A stretch of 64,000 nt of DNA from Streptomyces niveus (GCF_001723055.1 NZ_MDCR01000104.1:1-64000); one strand, 5' to 3'. Positions 15,249 to 24,913 are shown, counted from the first letter of the stretch. The notes: generated by a model from the sequence alone, not told the origin. Made by a program: numbers and translations.

Positions 15249-17105
15249 TCAGCTGCCGACGGGCGGCGGCGTGTGCTGCCAGTGGCCGAACAGGTCGCGG
15301 TAGAGCGCCGAACTCGTCAGCAGTTCCTCGTGCGTACCGAACCGCGGTGTCGTGCCGTCCAGTACGAGCACGCGGTCCGCCCGGCGCGCGGACGACAGCC
15401 GGTGGGCCACGACGATCAGGGCGCCGCCACGGGCACGGGCCCCGTCGGTGAAGGCCCGCTCGGCGAAGGCGCGTTCGGCGCGGGCCTCCGCGGCCGGGTC
15501 CAGATGACAGGTGGCCTCGTCGAGGAGGACGAGTGGCGCGGAGGAGAGGTAGGCGCGGCACAGCGCGAGGAGTTGGCGCTCACCGTGCGACAGGCCGCGC
15601 GGGTCGAGTACGGCGTCGGGCCCGCCGAGCCGGTTGACGAGCGGCTCGGCGCCCAACACCCCTATCGCATAGGTCAGTTCACCGCTCGTGGCATCCGGCC
15701 GCAGATGCAGGAGGTTGTCGCGGACGCTGCCGGTGAAGACGTACGCCTGCTGCGGGATCAGGACGCGGCGGTCCGCGAGGTCCTGAGCGGTGGTGCCGGT
15801 CACCGGCTCTCCGCCGAGCAGCACCGTTCCGTGGTCGGGGGCGACAAGCCCGGAGACGACACCCGCGAGCGTCGACTTGCCGATGCCGCTCGGGCCGACG
15901 ACGGCGATGTGCTCACCGCGCCGGACGGTGAGATGGAGGTGGTCCAGTACGGGGGGTGAGTCGGGGCCGTAGGCGTGGGTGACGGCGCGGATCTCGACCG
16001 CAGGCGCGGTGCGCGAGGGGCGTCGGCCGCGTGGGGTGGCGGCCTCGACGACCATGTCCGGGTCCGGGTCGGGAGCCTTCGGGGGAACGGGTGGGGCGGT
16101 GGCGTCCTGGAAACGGTCGACCACGACCAGCAGTCTCGTCCCCGCCGCTCCGAGCGCGGTCATCATGCTGTGCAGCGCGGGGAGCAGGGCCTGGAGCAGA
16201 TACGTGAGCGCCCCCGCCAGCGCGCCGGTCGTCACCCCCTGCCGCAGCAGCCACGGAGTGGTGACGAGCAGGAGGAGTACGGGCAGTTGGCCCGCGACGC
16301 CGAGTGCCACCGTACGCAGCGCGGCCCAGCGCGCCAGCACGCGCGACGTCCGCTCCGCGGTGTCGATGAGCCGCCCCGTACGCTGCGCCGCGTCCGCCTG
16401 GGCTCCGCAGGCCACGAGGTCACGATGGCCGGCCGACACCGCGCCCACGCCTTCGGCCACGGCCTCGTCCGCGTCCAGGAAGGCGCGCTGGGCCGAGGCC
16501 ATCGGGAGCAGTGTGGCGAGGAAGAGCCCGATGCCCAGGACGAGCGGGGGCAGGACGACGAGGAGCAGTTCGGGGGCGAGGGCCAGCAGGCCGATCAGTG
16601 CGCCGACCGCGTTGAAGACGAACGCCCTTACGGTGAGGACGAGTCCGGCGAAGCTGTCGCGGACGATCTCGGTCTGATGGGTGAGCCGTGAGACGGCACC
16701 GGTGTCCGCGCGGTCGTCGGTGCGGGCCGGGTCGGTGACCGCGTGGCGCAGCGCCTGCCGGACCGCGCGCCGTACGAGCGCGTCCCGCAACGGCTCGGTC
16801 AGCTCGGCGAGTTGGGTGAACACGCCGCGCATCGGAGGTCCGGCGCCGAGGATCGACGCGGCGGCGACGGCGAGCCAGAGCAGTCCTGTCCCGGTCTGCC
16901 CGGCGAGGAAACCGCGGTCGAGCGCCTGGGCGAGACAGTACCCGCCGAGGAACGTCTGCGCGGACTCCAGCAGCGACCACCCGCCGAGCCGTACGAGGAC
17001 CCGCTTCCGGCCCGCCAGAAACCGCCGTGCGGGCGGCAGGTTCCGGCGCAGCGCTCCCCGGCCGGGGCGCGCGCCGGGTGCGGGCGACTTCGCGGCGGCG
17101 CTCAC
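15249..17105 (-). CDS. ramB: ABC transporter, permease-ATPase fusion of the SapB locus
   Basis: 618-residue half-transporter: an N-terminal exporter-type membrane domain of about six helices (residues about 30-310) and a C-terminal ATPase with Walker A GPSGIGKST, signature LSHGERQLLALCRA and Walker B LVLLDEATCHLD. With the preceding ABC protein it forms a heterodimeric exporter, expected to secrete or process the SapB lanthipeptide. Its GTG start overlaps the stop of the upstream gene by 4 bases (GTGA), so they are coupled. Orthology to RamB is inferred from locus order. Confidence 0.88.
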   Translation of the reverse strand: MSAAAKSPAPGARPGRGALRRNLPPARRFLAGRKRVLVRLGGWSLLESAQTFLGGYCLAQALDRGFLAGQTGTGLLWLAVAAASILGAGPPMRGVFTQLAELTEPLRDALVRRAVRQALRHAVTDPARTDDRADTGAVSRLTHQTEIVRDSFAGLVLTVRAFVFNAVGALIGLLALAPELLLVVLPPLVLGIGLFLATLLPMASAQRAFLDADEAVAEGVGAVSAGHRDLVACGAQADAAQRTGRLIDTAERTSRVLARWAALRTVALGVAGQLPVLLLLVTTPWLLRQGVTTGALAGALTYLLQALLPALHSMMTALGAAGTRLLVVVDRFQDATAPPVPPKAPDPDPDMVVEAATPRGRRPSRTAPAVEIRAVTHAYGPDSPPVLDHLHLTVRRGEHIAVVGPSGIGKSTLAGVVSGLVAPDHGTVLLGGEPVTGTTAQDLADRRVLIPQQAYVFTGSVRDNLLHLRPDATSGELTYAIGVLGAEPLVNRLGGPDAVLDPRGLSHGERQLLALCRAYLSSAPLVLLDEATCHLDPAAEARAERAFAERAFTDGARARGGALIVVAHRLSSARRADRVLVLDGTTPRFGTHEELLTSSALYRDLFGHWQHTPPPVGS

Positions 17106-18964
17106 CGGTCGGCCCGTTCAGCGGTGTCGGCGGCGGGTGCGGGCTCGGTTGCGTGCTTGTGCGGGAGCGGTACGGCGCGTGCCGCGACGGGGGCGCGGTG
17201 CGTGTACGGTTCCGTCTTCGAGGCCGCCGCGGGGACCGCCGCCGGCCCGGGTTCCGGGGGCGCGAACAGGGCGCGGTACTCCCCCGAACGCCACAACTCC
17301 TCGTGCGGACCCGTCGCCCGCACCCGGCCTTCCTCCAGCCAGACCACCAGGTCGCAGCGGGCCGCCGAGGAGAGGCGGTGGGCGACGATCAGCCGGGTGC
17401 CGTGCCGGACGTCCCGTGCCAGGGCCGCCTCCACCTGACGCTCCGTCACGGTGTCCAGGCTGGACGTCGCGTCGTCGAGCACCAGCAGTCGTCCGGCTCG
17501 CGCGAACGACCGTGCCAGGCCCAGGCGTTGCAGCTCTCCCCCGGACAGGGGCGCGGCCTGCGGCGGTGTCGCGTACCCATGCGGGAGGAGCCGTACGAAC
17601 GCGTCCGCGCTCGCCGCACGCGCCGCAGCTCGGACACGTTCCTCGGGCATCGGAGAGCCGCCCGCCAGTGCCTCGCCGAGCGTGGCTCCGAAGAGGACGG
17701 GGCGTTCGAAGGCATGGCCGACCTCGCGGCGCAGCACGTCCCGCCGGAGCGCGCCGAGCGGAATGCCGTCCAGCAGGACGGTCCCCGCGTCCGGCTCCGT
17801 GAGCCGCCCGGCCACCGCCGCAAGCGTGGACTTTCCCGCCCCCGAACGGCCGACCACCGCCACGGACGTGCCGCCGGGGATCGTCAGATCCACTCCGGCG
17901 AGGACGGTGCGGTCCTCGCGCCTCACGCTCACCCCGCGCAGTTCCAGCGTTCCGCGCCCCTCGGGCGGCAGGGTCCGGGCTCCGTACGTCATCGCGGGCA
18001 GCGCCATCAGTTCGGCCGCCCGGCGGGCCGCCGAGCGGCTGCGGATCAGGGAGCCGATCAGGCCGGCAGCCGTACCGACGCCGGCGGCGAGTGCCGCGTA
18101 CCGGCTGGCCGCCAGCAGGTCGCCGACGCTCATGTCCCCGGACGCGAGCCTGATGCCGCCGACCGCCAGGACGGCGGTCGTCAGCAGCGGCATGAGCACA
18201 CCGCTGCGCGCGACGGCCGCGCCGTGGATCCGCCACATCCGGCGTCCCTGCGTGGCCAGTTGGGGCAGCGGGGCGAGGATACGGTCGCGGTCACGTGCCT
18301 CCGTACCGGCGGCGGCGATCGTACGGGCCCCGGCCAGCGCCTCCACCAGACGTGTGGCGATGTCGGCCTGGGCGCGCTGGTAGCTGGCGACGCTGTCGGA
18401 CGAGCCGCGGGCGAAGGCCCGCAGGACCAGCAACAGCACCGGGAGCCCGGCGAGGAACGTGACCGCGGTCCACGGGTCGATCAGGAACAGCGCGACAACC
18501 GCTCCCACCGGCGCGAGCAGCGACGCCCCGAGCGTCGCGGCGGATACGGGCGCGGTGGACGCCTCGGTGGCGTTCGCCGTGAGCCGGACGGCCACGTCGC
18601 CGGGCGGGAAGCGGGCGGCGTGGCCGGGCCACGCGGCGAGCAGTCGGCCCACGCCCCGGGTGCGGAGCCACGCGGCGGAGCGGGCGCTGGTCGTACCGCC
18701 CAGCAGGGCCACCAACGCGTCCAGCAGCACCTCGGCGACGATCACGGCGGCGCAGGCGAGCAGCCAGGGGTCCGCGTCCGGGCTCCGCCGGAGCAGGAGG
18801 TCGAGTGTGCGGCCGAGGACGGCCGGCAGCGCGAGGGACGCGACGGCGGACGCGGCGGAGCAGAGGAAGACCGCCGTGGTCCGGCCCGCGCTGTGGCGCG
18901 CGGCGCCCAGCAGGAGACCGGCGGCGGTCCCTTCTCGGTCCTGCGGGACGGGCGGTGTCTTCAA
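17102..18964 (-). CDS. ramA: ABC transporter, permease-ATPase fusion of the SapB locus
   Basis: 620-residue exporter half: membrane domain at residues about 20-310, ATPase domain with Walker A GRSGAGKSTLA, signature LSGGELQRLGLARS and Walker B LLVLDDATSSLD. TTG at 18964 is chosen as the start because GAGGGGAG lies 8-15 bases upstream and the open frame before it is an unrelated Arg-rich, repeat-like stretch; an upstream start is possible. It lies downstream of the ramS precursor gene and a strong hairpin, which suggests lower expression than ramC and ramS. Pairs with RamB. Confidence 0.87.
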   Translation of the reverse strand: MKTPPVPQDREGTAAGLLLGAARHSAGRTTAVFLCSAASAVASLALPAVLGRTLDLLLRRSPDADPWLLACAAVIVAEVLLDALVALLGGTTSARSAAWLRTRGVGRLLAAWPGHAARFPPGDVAVRLTANATEASTAPVSAATLGASLLAPVGAVVALFLIDPWTAVTFLAGLPVLLLVLRAFARGSSDSVASYQRAQADIATRLVEALAGARTIAAAGTEARDRDRILAPLPQLATQGRRMWRIHGAAVARSGVLMPLLTTAVLAVGGIRLASGDMSVGDLLAASRYAALAAGVGTAAGLIGSLIRSRSAARRAAELMALPAMTYGARTLPPEGRGTLELRGVSVRREDRTVLAGVDLTIPGGTSVAVVGRSGAGKSTLAAVAGRLTEPDAGTVLLDGIPLGALRRDVLRREVGHAFERPVLFGATLGEALAGGSPMPEERVRAAARAASADAFVRLLPHGYATPPQAAPLSGGELQRLGLARSFARAGRLLVLDDATSSLDTVTERQVEAALARDVRHGTRLIVAHRLSSAARCDLVVWLEEGRVRATGPHEELWRSGEYRALFAPPEPGPAAVPAAASKTEPYTHRAPVAARAVPLPHKHATEPAPAADTAERADR

Positions 18965-19095
18965 GAAGGGGTCTCCCCTCGGTTCGGGCGGCGGCCGGTG
19001 GGTCCGTACGGGCTCGCGGGACGTACGCGTACAGACCGCGTACGCGTACACGTCGGCGTGCGCGTACAGACCGCCGTGCGCGGACAGACGGACGC

Positions 19096-19139
19096 CCGCG
19101 AGCGCCGGACGGGCCTTTCAGGCTGTCCGGCGCTCGCGG
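19096..19139 (-). terminator. Intra-operon hairpin (attenuator) between ramS and ramA
   Basis: A perfect 15-base stem (arms 19096-19110 and 19125-19139) with a 14-base loop that can pair a further 4 bases internally. It begins 35 bases after the ramS stop. In lanthipeptide operons such hairpins protect the abundant precursor mRNA and reduce read-through into transporter genes; that role is inferred here. Confidence 0.7.
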
Positions 19140-19173
19140 CACCTGGTCATCGGCCGGCCGACGACCAGTGGTG

Positions 19174-19302
19174 TCAGTTACAGGTGGTGATGCTCAGGCT
19201 GCTGTCACCGCAGAGCAGCAGGCTCGCCCGGCTGCCGGTGGCGACGTCGCCCGTGGCCTCTTCCTTCGGGGTCTCCATCGACTGCAGGTCAAGAAGGTTC
19301 AT
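19174..19302 (-). CDS. ramS: SapB lanthipeptide precursor (RamS/AmfS)
   Basis: 42-residue precursor peptide. The leader (residues 1-21) begins MNLLDLQSMETPKEEA, with the LLDLQ box that class III synthetases recognise. The core (22-42) includes RASLLLCGDSSLSITTCN and is, as recalled, identical to S. coelicolor SapB. Ser and Cys pairs before Cys31 and Cys41 form the two rings of SapB, a surfactant that lets aerial hyphae break surface tension. AGAAAGG lies 8 bases before the ATG. It is 36 bases downstream of the synthetase gene ramC. Very secure identification. Confidence 0.97.
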   Translation of the reverse strand: MNLLDLQSMETPKEEATGDVATGSRASLLLCGDSSLSITTCN

Positions 19303-19338
19303 GGCAGGTGCCTTTCTTCTATGGGGACGGTGTGCTGG

Positions 19339-22002
19339 TTACGACTCCGGGAGGAGCCGGTTCATGGGCCGCTTCTTCAGCGGCGGGAGGAACGGCAGTC
19401 GCGCGGGTTCGTCCGCGTGGGCGGCGGCGACCGCCAGCAGACAGCCGGCGGTGCCGGTGGCGAGGTCCATGGAGAGCCGCATCATCTGCTCCCCGGGGAA
19501 GGCGAGATGCCCCTGGTAGGGCATCGCGTGCCAGGCGAGGGCGCCCATCTGCCGCGCGATGTCGGCCGGTTCGGTGCCAGGGCCCGTCACCGACGTACGG
19601 CTGAGGTGGAGCACCATGCCGGCCGCGCCGCGGAAGAGTCCGGGCTGCGCGTAGAAGGTCGCCTGGGCCGCCCTGACGATGTCGCCGCGCGCTCGCGCGA
19701 ATCGCTCGTCGGCGCGGTGGACGAGATAGTCGTCGAGGACCATCCCGATACCGACGCTGCCCGCGCCCAGGTAGGGCATGGTGCGCCAGCCCTCGTCCAC
19801 CTGGAGCGTGCCGCCGGCGCTCTGTACGCAGCGGTCCAGGTCGTTGTGGAGCGCCGTGGCCGCGAGATCGAGCAGCGCGGTGTCGCCGGTGCGTTCGTAC
19901 AGGCGGATGAGGAGGAGCGCCGTGCCCGCGCCGCCGTACAGCAGCCCGGCCCGCCGTGTGCCGTCGGCCGCCGTTCCTGCGGGGGTCAAGTCCATTGCAC
20001 GGGCGACGAGTTGTGCGCAGCGCATGGCCGCGTCGGCGAGTCCGCTCTCACCGGTCGCCTCGCCGAGAGCGTCGAGCGCGAGTCCCAGTCCGGCGGCGCC
20101 GCCGTGCAGATCGGCGGGCAGCTCGTCCCAGGGCTGATTGATCGCCAACTCGGCCAGTTCCAGGGCGCGGTGGGGATGACCGAGCCGGTGCAGGGTCCAA
20201 CTGAGGCCCGCGAGACCGTCGTAGAAGCCCAGCGGGGTGCCGGACTCGGGCTGCTTGGTCCGCTCCAGCAGCCATTCCTCGGCGCGCGGGCAGGGGTCGG
20301 CGCCGCTTTCGGCGAGGGCGTAGAGGACACCGGCCGCGCCGTATCCGAAGGAGAGACCGCCGCCGGTGGTGGCGAACTGGGCGATGTCACCGGGGAAGTA
20401 GCGGTCGTCACGTTCGGGGGTCGCGGAGGCGAGGATCGCGCGGACCATGGAGTCGCGGTTGTAGGGCCAGTCGGCGGGGTCGGCCGGAAGATAGGGGCCG
20501 GGGGCGGCGGGCGCCGTACCAGTTCTGGAACCGTTATCCGGCTCGCGGCCCGGCTCCCTCATGATCTCCGCCACCGCGTCGTCCAGGAAGCCACGATCGA
20601 CGGGGAACTCCCGAGCGACCACCTCCGCCAGATGCGCGGCCTTGACCCGATCGATGGCGAAGAGACTGGTCAGCGGTATGAAGAGGGCCAGGCGCAGACA
20701 GGCGAGCGCGTAGCGGTCGACGTCGAGACCGCGTCGGCCCCCGGGGGCGACGAACGCCGGATTGGCAACGGTCTGCCGCCCGTTGTCGGCGGCGGGCGCC
20801 GCGGCCTCGAAGTCCAGCAGCACGACGGAGGACTCGTCCTCGGAGACCATGATGTTGAACAGGTGCAAGTCGTTGAAGACGATCCCGCGGGCGTGCACCG
20901 CCTCGACGGCGCTCTCCACCAGCCCGTACACGCGCAACGCCCACTCGGTGTATTCGGCGAGCCGCTCCGCACCGGGGTCCGCGTCGATCAGGGGATGTCT
21001 GCGGGCGAAGAAGGTGTTGAGGGGTCTGCCTTCGACGAACTCCAGCACCAGGAAGTGGTGGCCGCCGAGCTCGAACGTGTCGAGGACCTCCGGCGTACAG
21101 GCGAGCCCGGACAGCTGTTCCAGCGCGTACCGCTCCCGGGCCAGCCGGGTCACCGCGTCGGCCCCGTCCACCGCCAGACCGGCGTGCGGCCTGGCCTCCT
21201 TGAGCACCACCTTCGCGCCGGTCCTGCTGTCGCGGCCGACGTACACACCACCGCCGTTGGAGAAGTGCAGGGCCTGTTCGACGACGTACGGCGACGCCTC
21301 GACGGTCGTCGCGGCGCGCGCCTCTAGATGGGGACGCAGGACCTCGGGCGGCGTGATCCAGTCGGGTATCCGGAAGACGGGGCCGCGCGGATCGGGTACG
21401 AGCTTCCCCTCGGCGTTCTCGATCGCGGGGCGCAGCATGCCGTCGGCGTAACAGTCGCGCCGCGTGAAGCTGCCGTAGCGTACGTGGACGGGGCCGGCGT
21501 TCCACCGCAGATCGCTCAGGATGTACGGGCCGGGCTCGCCGGCGAGAATCGCGTCGAGTTCCGCGGCTATGCGCCCGAACTGCTCATCGTCCGCCGGGTA
21601 GATGGTGATGAATTTCCCGCTGGCGCCTCGGTCGGCGTATTTGGCGTTTCGGGTGTGCAGGAGATATCTGCTCGGCACGAATTTGAACGCGATGCGACGG
21701 TCTACGCAGTAGGCCATCGTCCGGTCGAGAATCGACTCGGCGTTGTCCAGGCAGGCGGAGACGTGAATCTTCCAGCCCTGGGGCGGGAGTTCGTGCTCGA
21801 CCGGCCGGAACGCCAGCCAGTCACCACTGCGATGCCGCCGCCATCCATCGGGCACGGGGCGCCGGGCGGCTTCGTACCACTGCCCCGCGGGTTCGCCAAC
21901 TGCCGGTCCAGCGGCTGTCGGTCCGCCGACCGGGGAAAGGTGGTGCGGCGAGTCGTAGAATTGCCGGTCTGCGTCGCAGAAAACGGCGTAACCCTTGTTC
22001 AC
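19339..22002 (-). CDS. ramC: Class III lanthipeptide synthetase (RamC/AmfT)
   Basis: 887-residue trifunctional enzyme that phosphorylates, dehydrates and cyclises the RamS precursor. Residues 1 to about 220 form the lyase-type N-terminal domain (NKGYAVFCDADRQFYD at the start). A Ser/Thr kinase domain follows, with VLLKEAR-type Lys (VVLKEARP), catalytic loop FNDLHLFNIM and metal-binding LDFE. The C-terminal cyclase-like domain has GLAGLSW, LLYGGAG and RGAAGM but no Cys/His zinc ligands, typical of class III. GTG at 22002 is the start because AAGGAGG precedes it closely and it matches the family N-terminus; the open frame extends upstream without homology. First gene of the ramCSAB operon. Confidence 0.95.
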   Translation of the reverse strand: MNKGYAVFCDADRQFYDSPHHLSPVGGPTAAGPAVGEPAGQWYEAARRPVPDGWRRHRSGDWLAFRPVEHELPPQGWKIHVSACLDNAESILDRTMAYCVDRRIAFKFVPSRYLLHTRNAKYADRGASGKFITIYPADDEQFGRIAAELDAILAGEPGPYILSDLRWNAGPVHVRYGSFTRRDCYADGMLRPAIENAEGKLVPDPRGPVFRIPDWITPPEVLRPHLEARAATTVEASPYVVEQALHFSNGGGVYVGRDSRTGAKVVLKEARPHAGLAVDGADAVTRLARERYALEQLSGLACTPEVLDTFELGGHHFLVLEFVEGRPLNTFFARRHPLIDADPGAERLAEYTEWALRVYGLVESAVEAVHARGIVFNDLHLFNIMVSEDESSVVLLDFEAAAPAADNGRQTVANPAFVAPGGRRGLDVDRYALACLRLALFIPLTSLFAIDRVKAAHLAEVVAREFPVDRGFLDDAVAEIMREPGREPDNGSRTGTAPAAPGPYLPADPADWPYNRDSMVRAILASATPERDDRYFPGDIAQFATTGGGLSFGYGAAGVLYALAESGADPCPRAEEWLLERTKQPESGTPLGFYDGLAGLSWTLHRLGHPHRALELAELAINQPWDELPADLHGGAAGLGLALDALGEATGESGLADAAMRCAQLVARAMDLTPAGTAADGTRRAGLLYGGAGTALLLIRLYERTGDTALLDLAATALHNDLDRCVQSAGGTLQVDEGWRTMPYLGAGSVGIGMVLDDYLVHRADERFARARGDIVRAAQATFYAQPGLFRGAAGMVLHLSRTSVTGPGTEPADIARQMGALAWHAMPYQGHLAFPGEQMMRLSMDLATGTAGCLLAVAAAHADEPARLPFLPPLKKRPMNRLLPES

Positions 22003-22604
22003 ACACCCTCCTTCGTCGGCGAGAACGCAAACGTTGCCACGCTGCCGAGGGCGGCTGATAGTCGCGGATGTCACCGACACGATGTGCATTACGCACGAGT
22101 AACGAGCGTGTTTCACCGGTTGGGGGTTCCAGGGGCGCGGCGTGGCGGGGAAGATCGCCAGGCTGCGCAGAAGATGGCCTTGCGGGCCGCTTCGCAATGA
22201 AACCGTCCGCTGATCTCGATCGATCTCACGAAAGCCCGCAGGGAATTCGAGACCGAGACCGAGACCGAGTTCGTGCGCAGTTCGGGGGACGCCGGCGTAG
22301 TGGGTCATGACTACCCCCTGCTGGCGCCCGCTTCGAAGCGCAGGAAGTTCTGCTGCGCGAGCACACTCACGGGTGCTGGGCCCTAGCGCCTCGTAGCGCA
22401 CGCCGTTCCGGGTCTGGACGGTGATGGTGTCCTCGCGCGGGGAGGACCACCGCGGCGAGGGGCTGGTTGAGTTCCGGCACGAGCAGGATGTCGTTCGTGG
22501 TCGAAACGGCGTCGAGAAGCGGACTTTCGTTTTCACCGACGGCACCGAATAGCCTGTGAGGGAACCGGTCGAGGAGAGGTGCTGTAGTTGTCACACACAA
22601 CCGA
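22003..22604. other. ramC upstream region
   Basis: About 600 bases between divergent genes. It should hold the ramC promoter and RamR-binding sites, but no clear direct repeat was found. Two short minus-strand frames (about 22370-22590) join into a more continuous reading if one base near 22433 is ignored; no family was recognised, so no gene is called. Confidence 0.4.
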
Positions 22605-23003
22605 TTGCTGGTCTTCTCGTCACCGGGTCGCAGCGTGACCCGCGACGAACTCATCGCCATGCTCCGCGAACAGACCCCGGCATGCGGACCCGCACGTGAC
22701 GCCTTGATCGCCGGGGGTGATTTCGTCGTCTGGGACAGCCTGGTCCCCGCCAACCGGCACGCGGGCGTCTTCCGGGCTCGAATGCGTCACTCCCTGAAGC
22801 GTGGCCACACGATCGACGGCCTTGCCGGAAGCGTCGACATCCTCAAGCGGGCCGGGGAAGAGCCGCTTCGTACCGGAAGCATCGACGCGGTGGACAAGTC
22901 GTCGGTGTTCACGATCTTCCTGAACTCCACGGCGACAGTCGTGGTGGCCTGCTGCGGCGGACGTCGACCCACCACCATGGAGGCGGCCGACACCCCCGAG
23001 TGA
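22605..23003 (+). CDS. Hypothetical protein
   Basis: 132-residue open frame with protein-like codon use. The annotated start is TTG; a purine-rich GAGGAGAGG lies at 22570-22579, too far for this codon but without a better in-frame start, so the true N-terminus is uncertain. No signal peptide or domain was recognised; it is alpha/beta in appearance with a hydrophobic segment (TATVVVACCGG) near residues 110-120. It lies between ramC (divergent) and a PPTase-like gene (convergent). Function unknown. Confidence 0.5.
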   Translation: MLVFSSPGRSVTRDELIAMLREQTPACGPARDALIAGGDFVVWDSLVPANRHAGVFRARMRHSLKRGHTIDGLAGSVDILKRAGEEPLRTGSIDAVDKSSVFTIFLNSTATVVVACCGGRRPTTMEAADTPE

Positions 23004-23104
23004 CAACGGACGAGGCCGAGGCGCTGGTCCATCAGGCCGCGAGGTTGGACGTCACGGTCAACACGCTGGTGCGGGGCAGGTGACCTTGACCGGCCCGGGG
23101 TCTG

Positions 23105-23911
23105 TCAGCCGGTCGACGTTGCCCGGAGACCGAGGGTGTCCTCGTGGAAAGGCGCCTCGTACACCACCGATACGACACAGCCGTACTCGGGCGCCGTATC
23201 GACGTAGCGCACGATGTACTCGACCGAACCGTCACGCACGCGAGAACACCGCCCCCGAGCCACCCCTTCGCGGTACGCGGCGAGCCGGGCCGGCTTTCGG
23301 CCCCGCAGCCATGCTTCGCGGCCGGGTCCTTCGGTCATGGCGAGCCCGAGCCCGACAGGGAAGCGACAGACCGCGTACACGATGAGATCCCCTTGCCAGA
23401 CAGTGGCGAAGTGCAGTCGACGGCCGGCCGGAGAGGACGCGGTGCGGTCGTGGAGCCGACCGCAGTGCGGACACGGGCCGTCATCCATGACGACGGCCCC
23501 TGGGTCGGCTTCCAACATCTGCCCGAGCAACAGCCGCAGCCCCGCGCGGACCGTGACGAGGCGCTCTCCTTCCGGGCCCGCCATCTCCCCGGTGAGGCGG
23601 GCCCGTTCGTCGGGAGCAAGCCATTCGCGCAGGGCTCGACGCTCGTCGGACAGCAGCGTGGACACCAGGAACGTGCGCAGGGCGAGGGAGTCGAGCTCCC
23701 CGTCGCACTGCGCGGGGTCGAGACGGAGCGGTGGCGCGGGCAGCGGAGTCCGCTGCGCACCCCAGCCGCCGTCGGGATTTGTCGCAGGCACGATGGGAAA
23801 TGTCGAAGGCACGGGAGGGAGATTCGGCTCCAAGGGTTCCATCGGATCCGTCGCTCCCTCCACTGCCTCTGCGCATGCTAGTGCTGAGACCGCTATCGCC
23901 GGGGCGTTCAC
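23105..23911 (-). CDS. Phosphopantetheinyl-transferase-like protein with a degenerate active site
   Basis: 268 residues. The central part resembles Sfp-type 4'-phosphopantetheinyl transferases: LRLLLGQMLEADPGAVVM, then CPHCGRLHDR (usually CxxCGxPHGRP) and LHFATVWQGDLIVYAV (usually the SHSGD segment). The metal-binding GxDxE that should follow reads VGLGLAMTE and the usual KEA motif is absent, so transferase activity is unlikely. A Pro-rich N-terminal extension of about 60 residues precedes the domain. It is near the SapB locus but separated by one unknown gene. Family call is inferred from motif order. Confidence 0.6.
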   Translation of the reverse strand: MNAPAIAVSALACAEAVEGATDPMEPLEPNLPPVPSTFPIVPATNPDGGWGAQRTPLPAPPLRLDPAQCDGELDSLALRTFLVSTLLSDERRALREWLAPDERARLTGEMAGPEGERLVTVRAGLRLLLGQMLEADPGAVVMDDGPCPHCGRLHDRTASSPAGRRLHFATVWQGDLIVYAVCRFPVGLGLAMTEGPGREAWLRGRKPARLAAYREGVARGRCSRVRDGSVEYIVRYVDTAPEYGCVVSVVYEAPFHEDTLGLRATSTG

Positions 23912-24081
23912 GGTGCGGTGGTGAGCGGGCGTCCACCCCAGCGGATGCCTTTCTCCCAGCGGACCGAAGCAGACGAGTCCGTGCTCGCGAGGCGGCGTAG
24001 AGGCGTAGCACTACTAGATCGGGCCCGATGCCTCCTCGACACTGCGACCGATGTCGTCCGAATGGCCCGCGACGAGAGCGA

Positions 24082-24858
24082 CTAGCCGCCCTCGGTGGGG
24101 AGTTGACGGTTGCGGTAGCGGCCGGGGGTCTCGCCGACGAGGGCGGCGAAAGCCTCGATGAAGCTCGTCGGATTGGCCCAGCCGCAGGCGAGAGCGGTGT
24201 CGGTGACGGACTTCCCCGCGGCGAGGCGGGTGAGCGCGTGCTGGACGCGTAGTTGAGTGCGCCACTGGTGAAAGCTCATCCGGAGTTCCTGCCCGAAGAG
24301 CCGGCTGAGCGTACGCTCGCTCGCCCCGACGCGCGCGCCCAGCTCGGCGAGAGTCTGCTGATTGGCAGGGTCGGCGTAGAGGATGCCGGTCAGCGCCCGG
24401 AGCCTGTCGTCGGCCGGTTCGGGCAGGTGCAGCGGCTGCTCGGGGGCCGCGGTGAGCTCGTCGACGACGACCGCGTGCAGCCGGTCGACCGCTTCCGGCG
24501 CCCGCCCGTCGGTGTCCGCCGCCTCGGCCGTGAGGGCGAGCAGAGCTTCGCGGGAGAGTCCGGAGACGGTGAGCACGGCGGGATGCGCGGGCAGCCGGGC
24601 GGCGAGGGCGTCGAACAGGAACAGAATCCGCATGTCCGCGTTGCCGTGCGCGGTGTGGTGGTGCTCGAAGGCCGCAGGAGTCCACGCCACCCGGGTCGGC
24701 GGAGCGATCCACGTACCCCTGGCGGTGGTCACGGACAGCACGCCGGTGGCCGAATAGACCAGGTGACCGCGGTCGTGGGCATGGGTGGGCAGCCGCTGCC
24801 CGTGCGCCAGGACGATACGGCCGCGTTCCGCGAGATCAAGATGGCGGGTTTCCCTCAT
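24082..24858 (-). CDS. AraC-family transcriptional regulator
   Basis: 258 residues. The N-terminal cupin-like domain begins at about residue 15 (LAHGQRLPTHAHDRGHL). Two helix-turn-helix motifs lie at the C-terminus: LAELGARVGASERTLSRLF and VTDTALACGWANPTSFIEAF, followed by PGRYR. It is divergent from an MFS permease whose start is 55 bases away, so it probably controls that transporter. Start ATG 24858 is chosen at the beginning of the cupin region. Effector unknown. Confidence 0.93.
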   Translation of the reverse strand: MRETRHLDLAERGRIVLAHGQRLPTHAHDRGHLVYSATGVLSVTTARGTWIAPPTRVAWTPAAFEHHHTAHGNADMRILFLFDALAARLPAHPAVLTVSGLSREALLALTAEAADTDGRAPEAVDRLHAVVVDELTAAPEQPLHLPEPADDRLRALTGILYADPANQQTLAELGARVGASERTLSRLFGQELRMSFHQWRTQLRVQHALTRLAAGKSVTDTALACGWANPTSFIEAFAALVGETPGRYRNRQLPTEGG

Positions 24859-24913
24859 AGATTGGCATCCTATCGGTGGCCCGCCGTCCCGGCTCCGCCC
24901 GAGAGTGGACGGC

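Noticed and set aside
22304..22590. Possible minus-strand gene upstream of ramC (two frames joining as LVPELNQPLAAVVL then DTITVQTRNGVRYEAL)
   Set aside because: It needs a frame correction, has no clear start or ribosome-binding site, and no family was recognised.  It also occupies the expected ramC promoter region.
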